Position numbers and translations under genes: made by a program. From the NCBI RefSeq assembly GCF_014202435.1, contig NZ_JACHGU010000006.1, positions 47,773-111,772 on the forward strand: 64,000 bases of DNA, written 5' to 3'. The notes below the pieces were generated by a model. The model searched no databases and was not told the origin of the DNA. It worked only from the letters and a program-made list of their open reading frames with translations. This document shows positions 1 through 9,592 of the stretch, in pieces (within the stretch, counting starts at the first letter, position 1; each line of letters opens with the position of its first letter). Source of the DNA: Pseudoxanthomonas broegbernensis (lineage in GTDB: Bacteria; Pseudomonadota; Gammaproteobacteria; Xanthomonadales; Xanthomonadaceae).

Positions 1-108
1 TACGTCAAGGGCCGGGTCGACAGCGTCACCGTCGGCACCGACGGCCTCTACCTCGACCTGCCCGGCCTGGGCACCGTCCCGCTCGACTACGTGCTCCGCG
101 TGAGCTGA
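1..108 (+). CDS. flgD: Flagellar hook capping protein FlgD, C-terminal end (partial)
   Basis: Only the last 35 codons are inside the window, ending at TGA 106-108. The visible peptide (YVKGRVDSVTVGTDGLYLDL and on to LDYVLRVS) resembles the usual FlgD C-terminus, where a G-V-x-Y-L-x-L strand is followed by a short tail. FlgD caps the growing hook and guides assembly of FlgE subunits outside the cell. The identification rests mainly on position: flgE starts 41 bases downstream, and flgD directly precedes flgE in nearly all flgBCDEFG operons. The gene runs off the left edge, so its start and promoter are not visible. Confidence 0.8.
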   Translation, partial: YVKGRVDSVTVGTDGLYLDLPGLGTVPLDYVLRVS

Positions 109-149
109 GCCGCCACCGTCCAACGCACGACCTCCCGCAGGAGTCCGCC

Positions 150-1406
150 ATGAGCTTCAACACCTCGCTGTCCGGCATCAACGCGGCCAACGCCGACCTG
201 AACGTCACCGCGAACAACATCGCCAACGTCAACACCACCGGCTTCAAGGAATCGCGGGCCGAGTTCGCCGACCTGTTCTCGTACACGACCTACGGCCTGT
301 CGCGCAACGCGATCGGCACCGGCGTGAAGATCAGCAACGTCGCCCAGCAGTTCTCGCAGGGCAACATCGACCCGACCGGGCGCAGCCTGGACTTCGCGGT
401 GGACGGCGAGGGCTTCTTCACCGTCAACAAGAACGGCAACGTCCTCTACACCCGGGCCGGCAACTTCCAGACCGACAGCCAGGGCTACGTGGTCACCCCG
501 GACGGCTCGCGCCTGCAGGTGTTCGCGCCCAACGCCGGCGGCAACGGCTTCGACGTGGGACGGCTGAGCGACCTGCAACTGCTGGCCACCGACAGCCCGC
601 CGCGGCAGACCGAGAGCATCAGCCTGATGGTCACCCTGCCCGGCAACGCCAGCCAGCCGGCCACGCCCCCCGTGCCGCCGGCGACGGTGCCGACGCCGAT
701 CCCGTTCGACCCGGCCAACCCCAACAGCTACAACGCCTCCAGCGGCGGCGTGACCGTCTACGACTCGCTGGGCGTGGCCCACGTGCAGACCTCGTACTTC
801 GTCAAGACCGGCAACCCCAACGAGTGGGAGGTGCACAACTTCATCGACGGCGCCCCCGCCGGCGCGCCGTCCCTGCTGCAGTTCTCCGACGCCGGCGCGC
901 TCGTCCTGCCGGCGGACGGCCAGGTGGCCATGGACCCGTACACCCCGACCACCGGCGCGGGCGTGCTGAACCTCACCCTGGACGTGACCGGAAGCACCCA
1001 GTACGGCAGCACCTTCGCCCTGCGCGACGTGCACCAGGACGGGTACGCCAGCGGCCGCCTGAGCGAGATCAGCGTGTCCGAGGACGGCGTGGTGTTCGCC
1101 CGCTACAGCAACGGCGACGACGTGGCCCTGGGGCAGATCGCGCTGACCACCTTCGTCAACCCGCAGGGCCTGCAGTCGCAGGGCAACAACATGTGGGGCG
1201 CCACCTACTCCTCCGGCACGCCGCGCACCGGCACGCCGGACAGCTCGGACTTCGGCCAGATCCAGTCCGGCGCGCTGGAGTCGTCCACCGTGGACCTGAC
1301 CGAGCAACTGGTGAACATGATCGTGGCCCAGCGCAACTTCCAGGCCAACGCGCAGATGATCTCCACCCAGGACCAGACCACCCAGACCGTCCTCAACATC
1401 CGTTGA
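150..1406 (+). CDS. flgE: Flagellar hook protein FlgE
   Basis: FlgE polymerises into the hook, the universal joint between rod and filament, and is exported by the flagellar type III system. The 418-residue product begins with the rod/hook signature SGINAANADLNVTANNIANV (residues 8-27) and a TGF motif near residue 31. It ends with the matching C-terminal helix (ALESSTVDLTEQLVNMIVAQ, then RNFQANAQMI and a TVLNIR end); these helices pair in D0. The middle holds a Pro-rich loop near residues 170-195. The start ATG has a good ribosome site (caggag) nine bases upstream. It follows flgD and precedes flgF. Confidence 0.97.
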   Translation: MSFNTSLSGINAANADLNVTANNIANVNTTGFKESRAEFADLFSYTTYGLSRNAIGTGVKISNVAQQFSQGNIDPTGRSLDFAVDGEGFFTVNKNGNVLYTRAGNFQTDSQGYVVTPDGSRLQVFAPNAGGNGFDVGRLSDLQLLATDSPPRQTESISLMVTLPGNASQPATPPVPPATVPTPIPFDPANPNSYNASSGGVTVYDSLGVAHVQTSYFVKTGNPNEWEVHNFIDGAPAGAPSLLQFSDAGALVLPADGQVAMDPYTPTTGAGVLNLTLDVTGSTQYGSTFALRDVHQDGYASGRLSEISVSEDGVVFARYSNGDDVALGQIALTTFVNPQGLQSQGNNMWGATYSSGTPRTGTPDSSDFGQIQSGALESSTVDLTEQLVNMIVAQRNFQANAQMISTQDQTTQTVLNIR

Positions 1407-1491
1407 CGACGCCGCGAGCCGGAAGCCGGGGCGGACATAGGCGTTCCCCCGGCCCGCCCGGACGCATCCCGCCCCCCGGAACCGCGCTCCC

Positions 1492-2244
1492 ATGGACAAA
1501 GCCCTCTACATCGCCATGACCGGCGCGCGCGCCACGCTGCAGGCGCAGGGCACGGTCTCGCACAACCTGGCCAATGCCGACACCGCCGGCTTCAAGGCGG
1601 CGCTGGCCAACACCGAGGCATTCCCGGTGCGCGGCCCCGGCCATGCCTCGCGCACGGCGGCCATGCACATCGACCAGGGCTTCGACGGGCGCATCGGTGC
1701 GCAGCAGGTCACCGGCAATCCGCTGGACGTGTCGCTGCAGGCCGAGCGCTGGCTGGCGGTGCAGGCGCCCGACGGCGGCGAGGCCTATACCCGCGCCGGA
1801 AACCTGTCGCTGACCCCGAACGGGCAGTTGGTCACCGCCGGCGGCCGGCCGCTGCTCGACCAACAGGGCAACCCCATCGCCCTGCCCCCCCACCAGGCGC
1901 TGGAGATCGGCCAGGACGGCACGATCTCCATCGTGCCCCTGGGCGAAGGCGCCGACACCATGGCCGAGGTCGGCCGCCTGAAGGTGGTGGCCGCCGCGCC
2001 CGAGCGGCTGGCCCGCGGCCTGGATGGCCTGATGCGCAACGTCGACCCGCAGGCGCCGCTGGCCCAGGCGCCCGGCGCGGTGATGACCACCGGCGCGCTG
2101 GAGCAGAGCAACGTCGATGCCGCCGGCGCGCTGGTGCAGATGATCCAGTTGCAGCGCCAGTTCGAGATGCAGGTGAAGGTGATCTCGCGCGGCGACGACA
2201 ACGCGCAGGCGGCCAACTCGCTGCTGCGGCTGAGCGGCGGCTGA
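1492..2244 (+). CDS. flgF: Proximal rod protein FlgF
   Basis: FlgF is one of the proximal rod subunits (FlgB, FlgC, FlgF) in the periplasmic drive shaft. The product is 250 residues, a normal length. It opens MDKALYIAMTGARATLQAQG, followed by the rod-family HNLANADTAGFK motif, and closes with the conserved C-terminal helix (TGALEQSNVDAAGALVQMIQ, then LQRQFEMQVKVI). It sits 85 bases after flgE with no ribosome site as strong as that of flgE, so translation may be weaker. About 350 bases separate it from flgG, an unusually wide gap inside a rod operon that contains a candidate promoter. Confidence 0.95.
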   Translation: MDKALYIAMTGARATLQAQGTVSHNLANADTAGFKAALANTEAFPVRGPGHASRTAAMHIDQGFDGRIGAQQVTGNPLDVSLQAERWLAVQAPDGGEAYTRAGNLSLTPNGQLVTAGGRPLLDQQGNPIALPPHQALEIGQDGTISIVPLGEGADTMAEVGRLKVVAAAPERLARGLDGLMRNVDPQAPLAQAPGAVMTTGALEQSNVDAAGALVQMIQLQRQFEMQVKVISRGDDNAQAANSLLRLSGG

Positions 2245-2591
2245 GGCGCCGGCCCAAGGTGCGGCCGCTTCCTCGGGGCGTTCTCGTGGAAGCCGGTTCT
2301 TCCCTGCTTCGGTAAGCGAGCCGTCGTCATCGCGGGTATGGCTTGGCCCCTCGGGGACGGCCTCCTGCCTTTACTCGGGGCCGTGGCACATCCTTGTACC
2401 GCTTGCGCCATGCTCCCGGTGGCACGACGGCTCCGTCCGAAGCCAGCTCTCATGGCCGTTGCACTTGGCTGCAGCCCCCGGCAACCGCCATCCCCCTGGG
2501 CCAACCAGCCCCCTCCGCCGGCCGACCGGCGCCCTTTGGCACGCCGCATGCATCTACCCCGGCGTCAATCCGACTCACGAGGTATCGCGTC
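2245..2591 (+). other. 347-base flgF-flgG intergenic region
   Basis: There is no supported gene. Frames run open through it because of the high GC, and one fuses to flgG, but the rod-family N-terminus of FlgG begins only at 2592. The left half has GC-rich inverted segments. The right half carries a sigma-54-like element (2537-2552) about 40 bases before the flgG start. A plausible reading is an internal promoter that raises distal rod and ring expression separately from flgBCDEF. Confidence 0.5.
2537..2552 (+). promoter_or_regulatory. Candidate sigma-54 promoter of flgG
   Basis: The element reads TGGCACG-CCGC-ATGCA, with GG and GC separated by exactly ten bases as sigma-54 requires. It differs from the TGGCACG-N4-TTGCA consensus by one base in the -12 box. 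It lies 40 bases before the flgG ATG, and a transcript would begin near 2564. It is weaker than the fliE, fliL and island promoters in this window. Confidence 0.45.
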
Positions 2592-3377
2592 ATGAACCAG
2601 GCACTCTGGGTCGCCAAGACCGGACTGGATGCGCAGCAGACGCGCATGTCGGTGGCCGCCAACAACCTGGCCAACACCAACACCACCGGTTTCAAGCGCG
2701 ACCGCGCCAATTTCGAGGACCTGCTCTACCAGCAGGTCCGCCAGCCCGGAGGCTCCACCTCGGCGCAGACCCAGCTTCCCTCGGGCCTGCAACTGGGTAC
2801 CGGCGTGCGCGTGGTCTCCACCGCCAAGGACTTCCAGCAGGGCAACCCGCAGCAGACCGGGCGCTCGCTGGACGTGATGATCAACGGCCGCGGCTTCTTC
2901 GAGGTGCTGATGCCCGACGGCAGCCCGGCCTACACCCGCGACGGCAGTTTCCAGGTCAACGCCCAGGGCGAACTGGTCACCAGCAGCGGCTATCCCGTGC
3001 AGCCGGGCATCCAGGTCCCCGAGGGCGCGCAGTCGATGACCATCGGCAACGACGGCACCATCACCGTGCAGATGGCCGGCGAGGCGCAGGCGCTGGAAGT
3101 GGGTGCGCTGAGCGTGACCGACTTCATCAACCCCGCGGGCCTGCAGGCCCGGGGCGAGAACCTGTACGTGGAGACCACCGCCTCCGGCCCGGCCCAGAAC
3201 GGCACGCCCGGCCTCAATGGCCTGGGCCTGCTGGAACAGGGCGCACTGGAGGGCAGCAACGTCAACGTGGTCGAGGAGCTGGTGAGCATGATCGAGACCC
3301 AGCGCGCCTACGAGATGAACGCCAAGGCCATCTCCACCACCGATTCGATGCTGGGCTACCTGAACAACAACGTCTGA
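2592..3377 (+). CDS. flgG: Distal rod protein FlgG
   Basis: FlgG forms the distal rod that crosses the peptidoglycan and outer membrane through the P and L rings. From the ATG at 2592 the product is 261 residues, the family norm. It shows [20 protein letters not shown] and then [20 protein letters not shown] at the N-terminus. The C-terminus has [20 protein letters not shown], then [16 protein letters not shown]. The frame is open upstream, but the extra sequence has no rod-family character, so 2592 is preferred. flgH follows 31 bases later and the genes to flgL form one run. Confidence 0.97.
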   Translation: MNQALWVAKTGLDAQQTRMSVAANNLANTNTTGFKRDRANFEDLLYQQVRQPGGSTSAQTQLPSGLQLGTGVRVVSTAKDFQQGNPQQTGRSLDVMINGRGFFEVLMPDGSPAYTRDGSFQVNAQGELVTSSGYPVQPGIQVPEGAQSMTIGNDGTITVQMAGEAQALEVGALSVTDFINPAGLQARGENLYVETTASGPAQNGTPGLNGLGLLEQGALEGSNVNVVEELVSMIETQRAYEMNAKAISTTDSMLGYLNNNV

Positions 3378-3408
3378 CGCGCGCGTCGCCGCGCCGCAGG
3401 AGAGCGCC

Positions 3409-4092
3409 ATGAACCTCCCGTTCCGTACCGCCGCCGTGCTTGCCGCCACCGCGCTGCTCGGCGGTTGCGTGGCCGCCGGCGACGTGCGCCCCTACCCGCC
3501 CATGGCCCCGGTGGTGCCGGTGGTCGCGCCGAGCGTGGCGGCCACGCCCGGCGCCATATACCAGGCCGGGCCGGGGCTGTCGCTGTATGCGGACCGGGTG
3601 GCCCGCGACGTGGGCGACCTGCTGACCATTACCCTGGTCGAGTCCACCACCGCCCAGACCAGTGCCAGCACCCAGGTGGGCAAGAGCGGCGGGATCAGCA
3701 TGGGCGCGCCGGAGATCTTCGGCGCGCCGGTGACCTACAACGGCCGCGACATCCTCTCCGCCTCGGCCAGCGCCGAGCGCGACTTCGACGGCCAGGGCAA
3801 GAGCAGCCAGAGCAACCGCCTGCAGGGCAGCGTCACGGTCAGCGTGATCCAGCGCCTGCCCAACGGCAACCTGGTGGTCCAGGGCCAGAAGAACCTGCGC
3901 CTGAACCAGGGCGACGAGCTGGTGCAGATCCAGGGCGTCGTGCGCCCGGCCGACATCGCCCGCGACAACAGTGTGCCGTCCAGCCGGGTCGGCGAGGCGC
4001 GCATCGTCTACGGCGGCCGCGGCGCCATCGCCCAGTCCAACGCGATGGGCTGGCTGGGCCGCTTCTTCAACTCGCGGCTGGCGCCGTACTGA
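3409..4092 (+). CDS. flgH: Flagellar L-ring lipoprotein FlgH
   Basis: FlgH builds the L-ring bushing in the outer membrane. The 227-residue product has a lipoprotein signal peptide: Arg6, a hydrophobic stretch, and lipobox L-G-G-C with the lipidated Cys at residue 20. Family landmarks follow: [20 protein letters not shown] with [10 protein letters not shown], and near the end [20 protein letters not shown]. The start has an aggag site eight bases upstream. It is translated between flgG and flgI, with only seven bases to the likely flgI start. Confidence 0.97.
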   Translation: MNLPFRTAAVLAATALLGGCVAAGDVRPYPPMAPVVPVVAPSVAATPGAIYQAGPGLSLYADRVARDVGDLLTITLVESTTAQTSASTQVGKSGGISMGAPEIFGAPVTYNGRDILSASASAERDFDGQGKSSQSNRLQGSVTVSVIQRLPNGNLVVQGQKNLRLNQGDELVQIQGVVRPADIARDNSVPSSRVGEARIVYGGRGAIAQSNAMGWLGRFFNSRLAPY

Positions 4093-4099
4093 GGTCCTT

Positions 4100-5317
4100 A
4101 TGCGAATCCCTCGCAAGAGCCCGCACGTCGACGTGCCAATCCCTCGCAAGAACCCGCACATCCATGTGCGCGGGTTCAACCTGCGGGGATCCAACGGGCG
4201 AATCCTTCGCGCAAGGATCGGCGCCCTGGGCTGCGTGCTCGCGCTGCTGGGCGCCTTCCTGGCACCGGCCCATGCCGAGCGCATCAAGGACCTGGCCCAG
4301 GTCGGCGGCGTGCGCGGCAACGCGCTGGTCGGCTACGGCCTGGTGGTCGGCCTGGACAACAGCGGCGACCGCACCAGCCAGGCGCCCTTCACCGTGCAGA
4401 GCCTGAAGAACATGCTCGGCGAGCTGGGCGTGAACGTGCCGCCCAACGTCAACCCGCAGTTGAAGAACGTGGCCGCGGTGGCGATCCACGCCGAGCTGCC
4501 GCCGTTCGCCAAGCCCGGCCAGACCATCGACATCACCGTCTCCTCGATCGGCAACGCGGTCTCGCTGCGCGGCGGCTCGCTGCTGATGGCGCCGCTGAAG
4601 GGCGCCGACGGCCAGGTCTACGCCATCGCCCAGGGCAACCTGGTGGTGGGCGGTTTCGGCGCCCAGGGCCGCGACGGCTCGCGGGTGTCGGTCAACGTGC
4701 CCAGCGTCGGCCGCATCCCCAATGGCGCCACGGTCGAGCGTGCCGTGCCCAACGCGCTGGACGGCGGCGGCGACATCACCCTTAACCTGCACCGCAACGA
4801 CTTCACCACCGCCGCGCGCATGGTCGAGGCGCTGAACGGCGCGTTCGGCCCGGGCGCGGCGCGCGCGGTCGACGGCGTCACCGTGGCGGTGGCCGCACCG
4901 ACCGACCCGGGCGCGCGGATCGGCTTCCTGGCCCGGGTGGAGAACCTGGAGCTGACCCCCGGCACGGCGCCGGCCAAGGTCATCGTCAATGCCCGCACCG
5001 GCACCGTGGTGATTGGCTCGCAGGTGCGGGTGATGCCGGCCGCCGTCGCCCATGGCGCGCTGACGGTGACCATCAACGAGGCGGTGCAGGTCAGCCAGCC
5101 CGGCAGCTTCGGCGCCGGCAACACCGTGGTGGCGCCCGCCTCCACCGTCAGCACCTCGCAGGAGGGCAGCCGCATGTTCAAGTTCGAGGGCGGCGCCACC
5201 CTGGACGAGATCGTGCGCGCGGTGAACGAGGTCGGCGCCGCGCCCGGCGACCTGATCGCCATCCTGGAAGCGCTGCGCCAGGCCGGCGCGCTGCGCGCGG
5301 AGCTGGAAGTGATCTGA
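4100..5317 (+). CDS. flgI: Flagellar P-ring protein FlgI (unusual N-terminal extension)
   Basis: FlgI forms the periplasmic P-ring around the rod. The mature part, from [20 protein letters not shown] (residue 56 onward) to ALRAELEVI, matches the family closely along its length. From ATG 4100 the protein is 405 residues with a very long basic region before the hydrophobic signal core ([18 protein letters not shown]). That region contains two 11-residue repeats (PRKSPHVDV and PRKNPHIHV) encoded by a 33-base tandem palindromic repeat. A GTG start at 4166, which removes both repeats, is the main alternative. The stop codon overlaps the flgJ start by one base. Confidence 0.93.
   Translation: MRIPRKSPHVDVPIPRKNPHIHVRGFNLRGSNGRILRARIGALGCVLALLGAFLAPAHAERIKDLAQVGGVRGNALVGYGLVVGLDNSGDRTSQAPFTVQSLKNMLGELGVNVPPNVNPQLKNVAAVAIHAELPPFAKPGQTIDITVSSIGNAVSLRGGSLLMAPLKGADGQVYAIAQGNLVVGGFGAQGRDGSRVSVNVPSVGRIPNGATVERAVPNALDGGGDITLNLHRNDFTTAARMVEALNGAFGPGAARAVDGVTVAVAAPTDPGARIGFLARVENLELTPGTAPAKVIVNARTGTVVIGSQVRVMPAAVAHGALTVTINEAVQVSQPGSFGAGNTVVAPASTVSTSQEGSRMFKFEGGATLDEIVRAVNEVGAAPGDLIAILEALRQAGALRAELEVI
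4105..4170 (+). repeat. 33-base tandem repeat with palindromic arms at the flgI start
   Basis: Two head-to-tail copies begin at 4105 and 4138, both starting AATCCCTCGCAAGA. Copy 1 ends in the perfect palindrome GCACGTCGACGTGC (4123-4136). Copy 2 ends in the near-palindrome CGCACATCCATGTGCG (4155-4170), whose arms extend outward with AACCCG and CGGGTT. A diverged third partial copy follows near 4199. The period is a multiple of three, so flgI stays in frame through it. Confidence 0.85.
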
Positions 5318-6477
5318 TGCGCATCGGCGAACCGCTCCCGATGGACCTGGCCGCCGCGCCCCAGAAGGCCGATCCCGCGCGCATCGACCATGTCGCGCGC
5401 CAGCTCGAGGGCCAGTTCGCACAGATGCTGGTCAAGAGCATGCGCGATGCCAGCTTCGGCGATTCGCTGTTTCCCGGCGAGAACCAGACCTTCCGCGACC
5501 TCTACGACCAGCGCTTGGCCAAGGCCCTGACCGAAGGCAAGGGGCTGGGCCTGGCGCCGATGATCGCGCGCCAGCTCTCGCGCCAGTCCGGCGTGGCCGA
5601 AGCCGCCGCGCCAGCCCTGGATACCCGCCTGCCGGCCTCCGTGGATGGCCGCGCCGGCCCCACCCGCGCCGCGGCCGCGGCATTGGCCTATGCGCGCGCG
5701 CGCGGCGGCCCCGCGGACGGCATGGATGGGCTGGCCGGGCTGGACCGGGCACTGGACCTGATCGCCGGCCGAGGCGACGGCGAAGGAACCGGTGCGTCCG
5801 CCTCGCCGCTGGATGCCCTGGTCCAGCGCCTGATGGCCGGCGTCGACGGCGCGGTGGCCTCCCCGACCGCCAGGGCCGCGGCGACGGCCGAGGCCGGGTT
5901 CGCCCCGCACAGCCCGGAACGGTTCGTCGCCGGCATCTGGCACCACGCCCAGTCCGCCGCCCGCGAACTGGGCGTGGACGCGCGCGCGCTGGTGGCCCAG
6001 GCCGCGCTGGAGACCGGCTGGGGCCGCCGGCAGATCCAGCGTCAGGGCGGCGACAGCGCGCACAACCTGTTCGGGATCAAGGCCGCCGGCTGGAAGGGCG
6101 AACGCGCCACCGCCGGCACCCACGAGTACGTCGATGGCGTGCGCGTCAGCGAGAAGGCCGAGTTCCGCGCCTACGCCTCGCCGGCCGAGAGCTTCGCCGA
6201 CTACGTGCGCATGCTGAAGAACAACCCGCGCTACCGCCAGGCGCTGCAGTCCGGCGGCGACGTCAAGCGGTTCGCCCAGGCCCTTCAGAATGCGGGCTAT
6301 GCGACCGATCCTTCCTATGCGGCCAAGATCACCGCGATCGCCAACGGGCCGACCATCGGCCGGGCGGTCCAGGCGATCGCCGGCGTCGCCGCGCGCACGG
6401 GGGCCGACCTGGCCGCCGGCGCCGGCGCGGCCGTGGCCAGTGCCGCCGGCGCCCTGGGCGCCGCGAACCGGAGGTAA
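5317..6477 (+). CDS. flgJ: Rod assembly peptidoglycan hydrolase FlgJ
   Basis: FlgJ caps the growing rod and cuts peptidoglycan so the rod can pass. Residues about 20-95 form the rod-binding domain (ARQLEGQFAQMLVKSMRDAS, then FRDLYDQRLAKAL). Residues about 200-355 form a GH73 glucosaminidase domain. Its likely catalytic Glu is residue 232 in AQAALETGWGRRQ, followed by HNLFGIKAAGWKGERA and YASPAESFADYVRML. The 386-residue length is longer than the roughly 315 residues of enterobacterial FlgJ because of an Ala-rich linker and an Ala/Gly tail (about 355-386). Its ATG overlaps the flgI stop. Confidence 0.96.
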   Translation: MRIGEPLPMDLAAAPQKADPARIDHVARQLEGQFAQMLVKSMRDASFGDSLFPGENQTFRDLYDQRLAKALTEGKGLGLAPMIARQLSRQSGVAEAAAPALDTRLPASVDGRAGPTRAAAAALAYARARGGPADGMDGLAGLDRALDLIAGRGDGEGTGASASPLDALVQRLMAGVDGAVASPTARAAATAEAGFAPHSPERFVAGIWHHAQSAARELGVDARALVAQAALETGWGRRQIQRQGGDSAHNLFGIKAAGWKGERATAGTHEYVDGVRVSEKAEFRAYASPAESFADYVRMLKNNPRYRQALQSGGDVKRFAQALQNAGYATDPSYAAKITAIANGPTIGRAVQAIAGVAARTGADLAAGAGAAVASAAGALGAANRR

Positions 6478-6483
6478 GCCCCG

Positions 6484-8367
6484 ATGTCCGTCCTGTCCAC
6501 CGGTACCGGCGCCCTGATCGCGTTCCAGCGCGCGCTGGCGACCGTCAGCCACAACGTGGCCAACGTCAACACCGAGGGCTACAGCCGGCAGCGGGTCGAG
6601 TTCGCCACCCGCAACCCTACCAACTACGGCTACGGCTACGTCGGCAACGGCGTCAAGATCAACGACATCCAGCGCATCGCCGACCAGTTGGCCACCTCGC
6701 GGCTGCTGGACAGCGGCGGCGAACTGGCGCGCCTGCAGCAACTGTCCAGCCTGTCCAACCGGGTCGACCAGTTGTTCTCCGATACCGCCACCAATGCCGC
6801 GGGGCTGTGGTCGAACTTCTTCGACTCGGTCAGTGCGCTCTCGTCCAACGCCGCCGGCACCGCCGAGCGCGAGGACCTGCTGGCCATGGGCGGTTCGCTG
6901 GCCACGCGCTTCCGCCAGCTCGACGGGCAGTTGCGCACCCTGGATGCGGAAGTCAACAACGGCCTGATCGCCGGCGCCCAGGAAATCAACCGCCTGGCCG
7001 GCGAGATCGCCCGCATCAACGTCAGCATCGGCGGCAACGTGGCGTCCGCCTCCCCCGACCTGCTCGACCGCCGCGACCAGTTGATCAGCGAGTTGGCGAG
7101 CTACACCGGGGGCACCGCCGTGGCCCAGGACGGCGGCATGGTGAACGTGTTCACCGCCGGCGGCCAGCCGCTGGTGGTGGGCGGCGATGCCGTCTCGGTG
7201 ACCACCATCCCCGATCCCTACCGTCCCGAGCGCCTGCAACTGGCCCTCAGCAGCCATGGCACCACCGTGGCCCTGGACCAGCGCACGCTCGGCGGCAGCA
7301 TGGGCGGCCTGGTCGAGTTCCGTACCGGCGTGCTGGACCCGGCGATGGCCGAGCTGGGCCGCATCGCGGTGAGCATGGCCGACACCTTCAATGCCGGCCA
7401 CCGCGCCGGCATGGACCTGCACGGCGACATGGGCGGGGACTTCTTCAGCGTGTCCGCGCCCCGGGTCAACAGCCACTCCGGCAACGCCAGCGGCGCCAGC
7501 CTGCAGGCGCAGGTGTACGATGCCGGCGCACTGACCGGCCAGGACCTGATCCTGCGCTTCGACGGCGCCAACTGGAGCGCCGAACGCGCCGCCACCGGCA
7601 TGCCGGCGACCCTGTCCGGCACCGGTACCGCGCTGGATCCGCTGCGCGTGGGCGGCGTGGAACTGGTGGTCTCCACCGCCCCGCCGCCGGCCGCCGGCGA
7701 AAGCTTCCTGCTGCAACCCACCTCCGCCAGCGCCGGCAACCTGGCCGTGGCCATCACCGATCCGTCGCGGATCGCGGCGGCCACGCCGGTGTCGGGCAGC
7801 GCCGACCTGGCCAACCTCGGCAGCGGCGTGCTGTCCGGCCTGAAGGTGGACGACGCCGGCGACGCCGCGCTGCTGGACGACGTGGTGATCGAATTCCTCG
7901 ATCCCGGCCAGTACATGGTCGGCGCCAGCGGCCCGTTCGCCTTCGTCCCCGGGCAGACGATCAGCGCCAACGGCTGGAGCGTGACCCTGGACGGCGCGCC
8001 GGCCGCCGGCGACCAGTTCCGGGTTGGCCGCACCAGCGCCCGCTCGGGCGACAACGGCAACGCCGCGCTGCTGGCCAACCTGGACGACGCACGCGTGCTC
8101 AACGGCGGCACGGTCAGCCTCAACGGCGCCATGGGCGGCCTGACCACGATGGTCGGCTCGGCCGCGCGCCAGGCCCAGTATTCGGCCGACGCCCAGCAGG
8201 TGATCCACGACCAGGCCCAGGCCGCGCGCGATTCGGTGGCCGGGGTCAACCTCGACGAGGAGGCCGCCAACATGCTCCGGCTGCAGCAGGCCTACCAGGC
8301 GGCGGCGCAGATCATCTCCACCGCCGACACCATGTTCCAGTCCATCCTCAACGCGGTGCGCCGATGA
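6484..8367 (+). CDS. flgK: Hook-filament junction protein FlgK (HAP1)
   Basis: FlgK is the first junction zone between hook and filament. The 627-residue product starts MSVLSTGTGALIAFQRALAT and then has SHNVANVNTEGYSRQRVEF, the characteristic HAP1 N-terminus. It ends with the paired helix GVNLDEEAANMLRLQQAYQA, then AAQIISTADTMFQSIL. The central domain (about 200-540) is variable, Gly/Ala/Asp-rich and surface exposed, as in other HAP1 proteins. It starts six bases after flgJ with a ggagg-type site. Its TGA overlaps the flgL ATG (ATGA). Confidence 0.97.
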   Translation: MSVLSTGTGALIAFQRALATVSHNVANVNTEGYSRQRVEFATRNPTNYGYGYVGNGVKINDIQRIADQLATSRLLDSGGELARLQQLSSLSNRVDQLFSDTATNAAGLWSNFFDSVSALSSNAAGTAEREDLLAMGGSLATRFRQLDGQLRTLDAEVNNGLIAGAQEINRLAGEIARINVSIGGNVASASPDLLDRRDQLISELASYTGGTAVAQDGGMVNVFTAGGQPLVVGGDAVSVTTIPDPYRPERLQLALSSHGTTVALDQRTLGGSMGGLVEFRTGVLDPAMAELGRIAVSMADTFNAGHRAGMDLHGDMGGDFFSVSAPRVNSHSGNASGASLQAQVYDAGALTGQDLILRFDGANWSAERAATGMPATLSGTGTALDPLRVGGVELVVSTAPPPAAGESFLLQPTSASAGNLAVAITDPSRIAAATPVSGSADLANLGSGVLSGLKVDDAGDAALLDDVVIEFLDPGQYMVGASGPFAFVPGQTISANGWSVTLDGAPAAGDQFRVGRTSARSGDNGNAALLANLDDARVLNGGTVSLNGAMGGLTTMVGSAARQAQYSADAQQVIHDQAQAARDSVAGVNLDEEAANMLRLQQAYQAAAQIISTADTMFQSILNAVRR

Positions 8368-9566
8368 ACAACCGCATCTCCACCGGCATGATGTTCAGCC
8401 AGTCGCTGGCCAGCATGATGCTGCGGCAGAAGCAACTGACCACCCTGCAGCAGCAGTTGGCCTCCGGGCAGAAGCTGGTCACCGCCAAGGACGACCCGGT
8501 GGCCGCCGGCACCGCCGTGGGCCTGGACCGCGCCCTGGCCGAGCTGGAGCGTTTCGGCAAGAACGCCATCACCGTGGCCAACCGCCTGGGCCTGCAGGAG
8601 AACCTCCTGGCGCAGGCCGGCGACAGCATGGGCCGGGTCAACGACCTCGTCGTCCAGGCCAACAACTCCAGCCTTTCCGACGACGACCGCCGCGCCATCG
8701 CCGCCGAGCTGCGCTCGATCCACGACGGCCTGCTCAGCCTGGCCAACAGCACCGACGGCAGCGGACGCTACCTGTTCGGCGGCAGCGCCGACGATTCGGC
8801 GCCCTTCAGCAAGACCGCCGGCGGCATCGTCTACAACGGCGACCAGACCCAGCGCCGGGTGGAGATCGCACCGGAGACCTTCGTCGCCGACGCCACGCCC
8901 GGCAGCGAGATCTTCATGCGCATCCGCACCGGCGACGGCACCGTGGACGCGCACGCCGACATCGGCAACGCCGGCACCGTCGTGCTGACCGACTACGGCC
9001 GCGCCTCCGGCGGCGGCTGGAACGGCGACGCCTACCGCATCGTCTTCACCGGGGCGGACACCTACGAGGTGCTCGACGATGGCGGCAACACGGTGGGCGG
9101 CGGCACCTGGGCCAGCGGCGAGGACATCGCCCACGGCGGCCTGCGCCTGCGCCTGGAGGGCGAGCCGGCCATCGGCGATGCATTCGAGATCGGCGCGGCC
9201 GGCCACCGCGACGTGTTCGCCACCCTGCGCAGCCTGATCGGCACGCTGGAAGGCGACGCGTTGACGGTGGCGGAAAAGGCCGCGCGCCAGAACGCGTTGC
9301 AAGGCGCGATGCGCGACGTCGCCCGCGCCTCCGAGCAGATGATCGACGCGCGCGCGGCCGGCGGCGCGCAACTGGCCGCGATCGACGATGCCGCCTCGGT
9401 ACGCGAGGCGAATGCGGTGACGATCGAGGAAACCCTGTCGGGCCTGCGCGACCTGGACTATGCCGACGCGCTCACCCGCTACCAGATGGAAAGCACCGCG
9501 CTGCAGACCGCGCAGACGGTGTTCGCGCGCATGCAGGGCATGTCGCTGTTCGACCTGCTGCGCTGA
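8364..9566 (+). CDS. flgL: Hook-filament junction protein FlgL (HAP3)
   Basis: FlgL is the second junction protein and seats the first flagellin. From ATG 8364 it has 400 residues. The flagellin-like N-terminus reads NNRISTGMMFSQSLASMMLR, then LASGQKLVTAKDDPVAAG. The C-terminal helix contains ALTRYQMESTALQTAQTVFA and ends SLFDLLR. Four-base overlap with flgK implies translational coupling. FlgL closes the flg operon: a 540-base gap with repeats and the flagellin promoter follows. No clear hairpin terminator lies directly after it. Confidence 0.96.
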   Translation: MNNRISTGMMFSQSLASMMLRQKQLTTLQQQLASGQKLVTAKDDPVAAGTAVGLDRALAELERFGKNAITVANRLGLQENLLAQAGDSMGRVNDLVVQANNSSLSDDDRRAIAAELRSIHDGLLSLANSTDGSGRYLFGGSADDSAPFSKTAGGIVYNGDQTQRRVEIAPETFVADATPGSEIFMRIRTGDGTVDAHADIGNAGTVVLTDYGRASGGGWNGDAYRIVFTGADTYEVLDDGGNTVGGGTWASGEDIAHGGLRLRLEGEPAIGDAFEIGAAGHRDVFATLRSLIGTLEGDALTVAEKAARQNALQGAMRDVARASEQMIDARAAGGAQLAAIDDAASVREANAVTIEETLSGLRDLDYADALTRYQMESTALQTAQTVFARMQGMSLFDLLR

Positions 9567-9592
9567 ATCCCGCGCCGGCTGCGCGCGCGCCT

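Noticed and set aside
2391..2430. GTGGCACATCCTTGTA and GGTGGCACGACGG as extra sigma-54 promoters in the flgF-flgG gap.
   Set aside because: Both have the -24 half but lack GC at the required ten-base spacing.
4618..8208. Very long minus-strand open frame (about 1,196 codons) opposite flgI-flgK.
   Set aside because: It is an artefact of high GC: stop codons are rare opposite GC-rich genes. The + strand carries clear family proteins with good ribosome sites and the minus-strand peptide is low-complexity Gly/Ala/Arg/His.
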